A stretch of DNA of 64,000 nucleotides, taken from Petunia secreta. Its lineage: Eukaryota; Streptophyta; Magnoliopsida; Solanales; Solanaceae. A model generated the notes under the pieces. The model had not been told where the DNA came from, made no database searches, and saw only the letters and a program-made list of their open reading frames with translations. The position numbers and the translations under genes were made by a program. Shown piece after piece: positions 58,751-64,000 of this stretch (its first letter is position 1; the number at the start of each line of letters is the position of its first letter). The stretch is from assembly GCA_029990175.1 (NCBI GenBank), contig JARKIP010000017.1:33343001-33407000 (forward strand). The letters are read 5' to 3'.

Positions 58751-59940
58751 AAGGTTTGAGTTTGTTCTTACAACCTCAAATCCTGTTCGTTTATTTGTGC
58801 TTTGTGTCTCTAGTTTCAGCTTTCTTCCTTGTTGTTGATTGTTGTTGCTGTGGTGTTTTAACCAAAAAAAAAAAGTAGAAAACGAAAAATTCAAAAATTT
58901 TGGTTGATTTGTTGATTGTTTGAATCAAACAATCATTGATTTGTGTTCACCAATATCCGAGGAGTGTTTTGAGTACCTGTCGTACACCATCGGTGACTAG
59001 GGTTTCTGGACGAATTTTTGGACTGTTTTGAACTTAGTGGTGACTGAACTCAAACCCCAGCATGCCTTGGTTGATGCCGATGAAGACTGGTGGTTCTTGG
59101 GTATTTTTGGGTTGTTTGTGCTTAAAATTTCAAAGTTCTAAGATTTGAGCCGTCGTCCATACGCCGGAAAATTGTTACGTTTGTAGCAGTGTACAAACAC
59201 AAGGAGCTGAGTCTTAGCTCAAAGAACTTTGAACTGATTTTCCTCCGTTCTTGTTACCGAAGTGAAAGGCAACCCAAAGTTTGTTAAATTCTTGGTCAGT
59301 GATCGTAGTGAGCTTATCCGTACACCGGAGTTAAAAACGTCACTGTTCCATTGAAGAAAAAAGGGGTAAAGTGTAAAGATCAAAACCCTAGGTGAAAAAG
59401 TTGTCGGCTAGAAAAGGAAATTGGATAAGGTAAAACCCTATCCATACCAAGGAGGGACCACTCTTGTACGGACAAGAGTTGGCGTGTTCGAAGAAGATTC
59501 CAAAGAGGAATCGAAGGGTAGATTCTCCTAGGTTTTCACTTTTCTTGTGTTCGATAAATCTGGTTAGTGGATCTCTGGAGTAATTCTTCCTACTCGAGGT
59601 CGTACTAACTCACTTGAGCTTATAGGAACTCGTGCATGGGGTGACCGAAGTCCAAATTTTGTAGAAAAATCTTTGACTTTCGAAGCGCAGAGTAAATAGC
59701 GTCCGTTCCATCGAGTCATATCAATTCACTCATCCCGAAGAAGACATTGTAACTTGTCAAATTCGAAGGAACTGAGAGAAGTTGATCAACCGAGGAAGCC
59801 ATTGGCTACAAGTTCTTGAGTGACCGAAAATCGAACCCATAAATTGAGTGGACCCGAGTGCCACCCATCAAAGGTGAGGGAGTGTGTGAGGTGATTTCTA
59901 ACCTTAACATTCTATTTGGTCTTTGATTCGTGCAGGCACC
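58751..59940 (+). other. Untranslated leader of the gypsy element
   Basis: About 1.2 kb between primer site and gag start. No ORF of note. Confidence 0.6.
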
Positions 59941-61491
59941 ATGACTGGGAATGGAGGCGATGGCAAAGGCATTGAGAGGCCCAAAGTGTCGTTAGTCGAT
60001 CTCATGGCTGCTATACAAGGCATCAGTGACGAAGTGTCGTTAGTCGATCTCATGGCTACGATACAAGGCATCAGTGCCGAAGTAAGAGTGAGTGCTCGAG
60101 TAGCTCAACTCGAGAAAGGAAGTGTTTCCGTGGCCTTACCTGGGTCCGGCGCTGGAACTAGCAACTCCACTCCGATAAAACCTGAGCTGTATGCTGAGCT
60201 TGTTCGACAACATCAGTTGAAGAGCGAGGCAATTCGAAAGGAGATCTTGGGCAATCCCCAAGCTGATTATCAAAACTTGGGCATTCCCTGAGGTGAAAGA
60301 GTACCACTTCCAATGGCCCGAAGACAAGTTGTGAACGTTGATGAAGGGGTCGATGAAGGAGGTCGTGGAAATTTCTAAGGTCAAGGCCGAGGCGCGAATG
60401 TTGAGAGACATAATGAGCGTGAGGCTTATGATCACTATGATGAGTATCCTGAACAGGTTCGTGGAGCTCGAGATTCAAACTTGAACAGTGTCAAGATCAC
60501 CATTCCACCATTCCGAGAAACTAGTGATCCGGATGAATATCTTGAATGGAAGCTTAAAATGGAGTGAATCTTCGAAAGCAATGAGATGACCGAAGAAAGA
60601 AAAGCTGCCCATGCTATTGCTTCGTTCAAAGCGTATGCATCAACGTGGTGGGAGGCTGATAAAAGGCTGAGATGAAGGAATGTCTATCCCGAAGTCGCTA
60701 CTTAGGCACAGTTGAAGAGAGCAATGGATTCTAAGTATTTGAGTGCCAAGTATAGGCAAACTCAATTTCAAAAGCTCTATGAGTGGAAGCAAGGGTCCAA
60801 GTCAGTTCAAGAGTATCATGATGAGTTCTTGAGAATTAGATTGAATCTTGATCTTGAAGAAGATGAAGAGCAAGAAACTATTTGGTTCAAAAATGGCTTG
60901 GCTCGGGATGTGTCATCTCAATTGAGGCTACACGTGTATCACACGGTTAAAGAAATGTTCGAAGCTACCACCGAAGCTGAAAAATGGGTTAAGGACGATA
61001 AAGCAAATAGGTACTGAGGAGTCACTACTTCTACTCCTTTGAACCGAGGTAAAGAATGGAAGAGTCCAAATCCAACAAGTGCTAAAACTGTTCGAGATTT
61101 GAAGAAACCCTTCGAGAGGGGTGTGACCATTAACCAACCAAGAGAAGTGGGAGGTAAAGTTCAACTTCACTCTCCTAGTGCTTCAAGTATCCAGTGTCAT
61201 AAATGCAAAGGCTATGGTCACATGGGAAAAGAGTGTCCAACTCGCAAGGTTATGCTTTTGCTCGAAGATGGAACCGTCCATGAGCAAGAGAGTGACACCG
61301 AAGAGGAAAATTTCGAGGAGATTAACCGAGCTGAAGATGATAATGGTCGTGAAGCTGCCAAAGCTAATCATCCGAAAATGTTTCTTTTAGTTCGAAGGAA
61401 TTTGAGCTGCATGACTCTTGAAGAAGAGGACAACCAAAGAGAAAATCTTTTCCATGCCCGATGTCGAGTAAGGGGGAAGTATGTTCAATGA
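59941..61491 (+). pseudogene. gypsy gag
   Basis: ATG at 59941 (MTGNGGDGKGIERPK). A 48-bp in-frame tandem duplication at 59986-60081 doubles a 16-residue segment (VSLVDLMAAIQGISDE). The core follows in the same frame: ITIPPFRETSDPDEYLEW, AHAIASFKAYASTWW, FQKLYEWKQGSKSVQEYHDEF. Then comes a Lys-rich part and the CCHC knuckle CHKCKGYGHMGKEC (near 61195-61240), and an acidic linker. Stops include TGA at 60289 and others between 60370 and 60710. The first ATG context and position after the leader decide the start. Confidence 0.8.
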
Positions 61492-64000
61492 CCATTGATT
61501 CCGGTAGTTGTGTAAATGTGATAAGCCAAACTTTGGTTTCACAATTGGGACTACCTACCTTGAAGCATCCCCATCCTTACAGATTGCAATGGCTGAATGA
61601 ATGTGGAGAATTGAGGGTTGTCAAGAAAGTGTGGATCAAGTTTAGAGTTGGAGAATATCAAGATGAGTATGTTCGATGTAGTGCCGATGCGAGCTTGTCA
61701 TATGCTATTGGGTCGACCATGGCAGTATGATCGGTCAGTTGTTCACAATGGAAGATCCAACACTTACACTGCTAAGCTTGAAGGGAAGAGTTTCATACTC
61801 ACGCCCTTGTCTCCTAAACAAGTCAGTGAGGACTATAAAAGAATGAAAGAATTGAAAAAAGCGGCCAAATCTAAGCTTCCGATGGGAACGAAAATTGTGG
61901 CCGAAGACACAACCTTACCGCCCGAAGTAAGAAGTATCTGTGCAATCATGCAACTGGGTGAGTATCTATGAGGCAACGATAATGATCAGATGATGATTTG
62001 CCTCATGCACAAGGGTGTCTTTTAAACTCTAATGATGATTTTTCTAACGATAACCCTTTTCCTAGTGCTGTACAAAGTGTTTTGCAGGACTTTAGAGACA
62101 TGTTTCCCGAAGAAATGCCAGGTGTATTTCCTCTGTTGAGAGGAATCGAGCACCAAATTGACTTCGTACCGGGGTCTCAAATCCCCAACAAACCTGCATA
62201 CCGGTGTAATACCGAAGACACCAAAGAGCTCCAAAGGCAGGTTGATGAGTTGCTAAACAAGGGCCTCGTTCGAGAGAGCTTGAGTCATTGCGTTGTTCCT
62301 GATATCCTTGTCCCAAAGAAAGATGGAACATGGCGAATGTGCGTTGATTGCCGAGCAGTCAACAAAATAATGGTAGTATCGTCATCCTATCCCTCGATTA
62401 GATGACGTGCTATATGAGTTAAGTGGTTCTTCATGTCCGGTTACTACCAAATCCGAATGAAACCCGGAGACAAGTGAAAAACCGCATTCAAGACAAAGTT
62501 CGATCTCTATGAATGGTTGATGATGCCTTTTGGCCTATCCAACGCACCGAGCACATTCATGCGACTGATGAACCATGTGCTCAAGCCGTTCATAAATAAG
62601 TTTGTTGTCGTTTACTTCGATGACATCCTTATTTATATCCAATCTGTGGATGAACATGTCGAACACCTAAGGCTAGTGCTTGATAAGCTTAGAGAAGAGA
62701 AGTTATAGGCTAACTTCAAGAAATGTGCCTTTTGTGTCGAGCGTGTAGTCTTTCTAGGATTCGTTTTCAGTGCTAATGGTATTGAAGTCGACGAGTCAAA
62801 AGTTGATGCCATCAAAGATTGGCCAACTCCAACCTCGGTATCTCAAGTGCGAAGCTTTCATGGCTTAGCTAGCTTCTACCGAAGGTTTGTTCGTGACTTT
62901 AGCACCGTAGCAGCTCCTTTAACCGAGCTGAAAGAAAGACCATCCATTTGTGTAGGGAGAGTCCCAAGAGAGAGCTTTCCAAGAGTTGAAACAGAGGCTT
63001 TGTTCTGCCCCGTTGTTGCAACTCCCTGACTTCGGCAAAGCATTCGAAATTGAGTGTGATGCATCCGGAGTTGGGATCGGAGGAGTGCTTATGCAAGAAT
63101 CGAAGCCGATCGCTTACCTTAGCGAAAAACTTAAGGGTGCAACCTTGAATTACTCTACGTATGACAAGGAATAGTATGCCCTCGTTCGAGCACTCGCCCA
63201 TTGGCAGAATTATTTGTGGCCTCGAGAGTTTGTAATTAAAAGTGATCATGAATCTTTGAGACACCTCCGATTTCACGAGAAATTAAACCGAAGGCATGCC
63301 AAATGGGTTGAATTCATTGAAATCTTTCCCTATGTAGTACATTACAAAAAGGGAAAAGACAATGTTGTGGCCGATGCGCAATCAAGGAAATTTGCCTTAG
63401 CGACCACTCTCGCCTCTAGGCTTCTGGGATTCGAAAGCATCAAGTCGATGTACGAAGACGATCCCAAGTTAAAATGCGTTCATGACGCAATCTTGAGTGG
63501 CCGAAGGGTTGAGAAATATCAGTGGCACGATGGCTACCTCTTCAAGAATGGGAGGGTTTGTGTGCCAGTGTCATCATAGAGAGAGCTTTTGGTTCGAGAA
63601 GCTCACTCTGGAGGCTTGATGGGACACTTCGGTGTCGACAAAACTCTTGTATCTTAACCGACCAGTTCCATTGGCCAAAAATGCGACGAGATGTGGAAAA
63701 GTTTTGCAACGCTTGTCTCGTTTGCAAGAAAGATAAATTGAAGTCCAACCCTCATGGTTTTTATACCCCATTGCCTGTGCCTGATCGACCTTGGGTTGAT
63801 ATATCCATGGACTTTGTGTTGGGGTTACCGAGGTCGGGGGTGGACATGACAACATCTTTGTCGTAGTTGACCATTTTTTCCAAAATGGCTCATTTTATTC
63901 CTTGCAAGAAGTGTGATGATGCACAACATGTAGCTACTCGATTTATTTCTATTGTGTTGAAATTGCATGGTGTGCCTCGTACTATTGTGAGTGATCGAGA
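61461..64000 (+). pseudogene. gypsy pol: protease, RT, RNase H, start of integrase
   Basis: Protease: CSMTIDSGSCVNVIS (DSG) and CHMLLGRPWQYDR in a shifted frame. RT: ILVPKKDGTWRMCVDCRAVN, MPFGLSNAPSTFMRLMN, VVYFDDILIY (YFDD about 62610), FLGFVFSANGIEVDE. RNase H: FEIECDASGVGIGGVL, YSTYDKE then a TAG, KSDHESLRHL, KGKDNVVADAQSRK, where the usual Asp after VADA is Gln. Integrase: HSGGLMGHFGVDKT (HxxxH), CNACLVCKKDK (CxxC), WVDISMDFVLGLP (first Asp), ending NGVPRTIVSDR-like sequence at the window edge. Numerous stops and at least three frameshifts make it inactive. Confidence 0.85.

Larger units (their letters stand above)
56669..64000 (+). mobile_element. Ty3/gypsy retrotransposon, cut by window end
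   Basis: LTR, tRNA-Met primer site, long leader, gag with a CCHC knuckle, protease, RT, RNase H and the beginning of integrase in the order of Ty3/gypsy. RT, RNase H and integrase motifs resemble chromovirus-type elements; I do not assign a lineage. The whole coding part is interrupted by stops and frameshifts. The 3' LTR lies beyond the window. Confidence 0.85.

Overview
The window looks like repeat-dense nuclear DNA from a flowering plant. A Solanaceae-type genome is my best guess, from the recognisable SINE tail, LINE and LTR families and the AT-rich background; this is inference, not a database match. I found no ordinary single-copy host gene. Nearly every coding trace belongs to a transposable element, and most are broken by stops and frameshifts.

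Layout. (1) 1-4440: a decayed Ty1/copia retrotransposon on the minus strand (gag, GAG-pre-integrase/integrase, LTR with a TATA box and a repeat-filled U3). (2) About 4970-36890: what I read as one very large Mutator-like element (MULE) of about 20 kb of its own sequence, interrupted by an 11.5 kb retrotransposon. Its left end carries a MULE transposase gene (plus strand) behind a 5' UTR intron full of about 117 bp tandem repeats. All its other genes are on the minus strand: three small two-exon B3-like DNA-binding protein genes (10.0, 25.4 and 27.4 kb), three small proteins of apparently related design (11.5, 24.0 and 29.0 kb), and a long multi-exon gene with a DUF1985-like N-terminus and a ULP1/C48 cysteine-protease C-terminus (30.5-35.5 kb). 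A palindromic motif of the type CCAGCA..TGCTGG recurs in arrays in the transposase leader intron, between the B3 genes, in the protease-gene introns and upstream of it. (3) Nested in it at about 12057-23583: a Ty3/gypsy element of the Tat group (minus strand) with gag-protease, RT-RNase H, a second RNase H and integrase, plus an extra antisense ORF with its own TATA box, tandem repeats and a degenerate tRNA-Lys-like sequence. (4) About 38104-45157: a second Tat-type element with LTRs, gag-protease and the antisense ORF but no RT, RNase H or integrase, inserted in an AT-rich minisatellite. (5) 45.9-52.1 kb: a SINE tail followed by three truncated LINE copies. (6) 52.1-56.6 kb: AT-rich DNA with a Stowaway-like MITE. 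(7) 56669-64000: a Ty3/gypsy element (plus strand) with LTR, tRNA-Met primer site, gag, protease, RT, RNase H and the start of integrase, cut by the window end.

How the parts may work together. In the large MULE the transposase would act on the terminal inverted repeats. The DUF1985/ULP1 protein and the B3-like proteins are accessory factors, and the element-wide palindromic repeats are natural candidates for their binding sites. This resembles the VANDAL elements of Arabidopsis, where a transposon-encoded protein (VANC) binds short motifs in the element's own repeats and counteracts silencing. Two of the three B3-like genes and one of the small genes are still open while the transposase and protease are broken, so those small genes may have outlived autonomous transposition. 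The B3 plus small-protein module in triplicate is the part I would call potentially undescribed.
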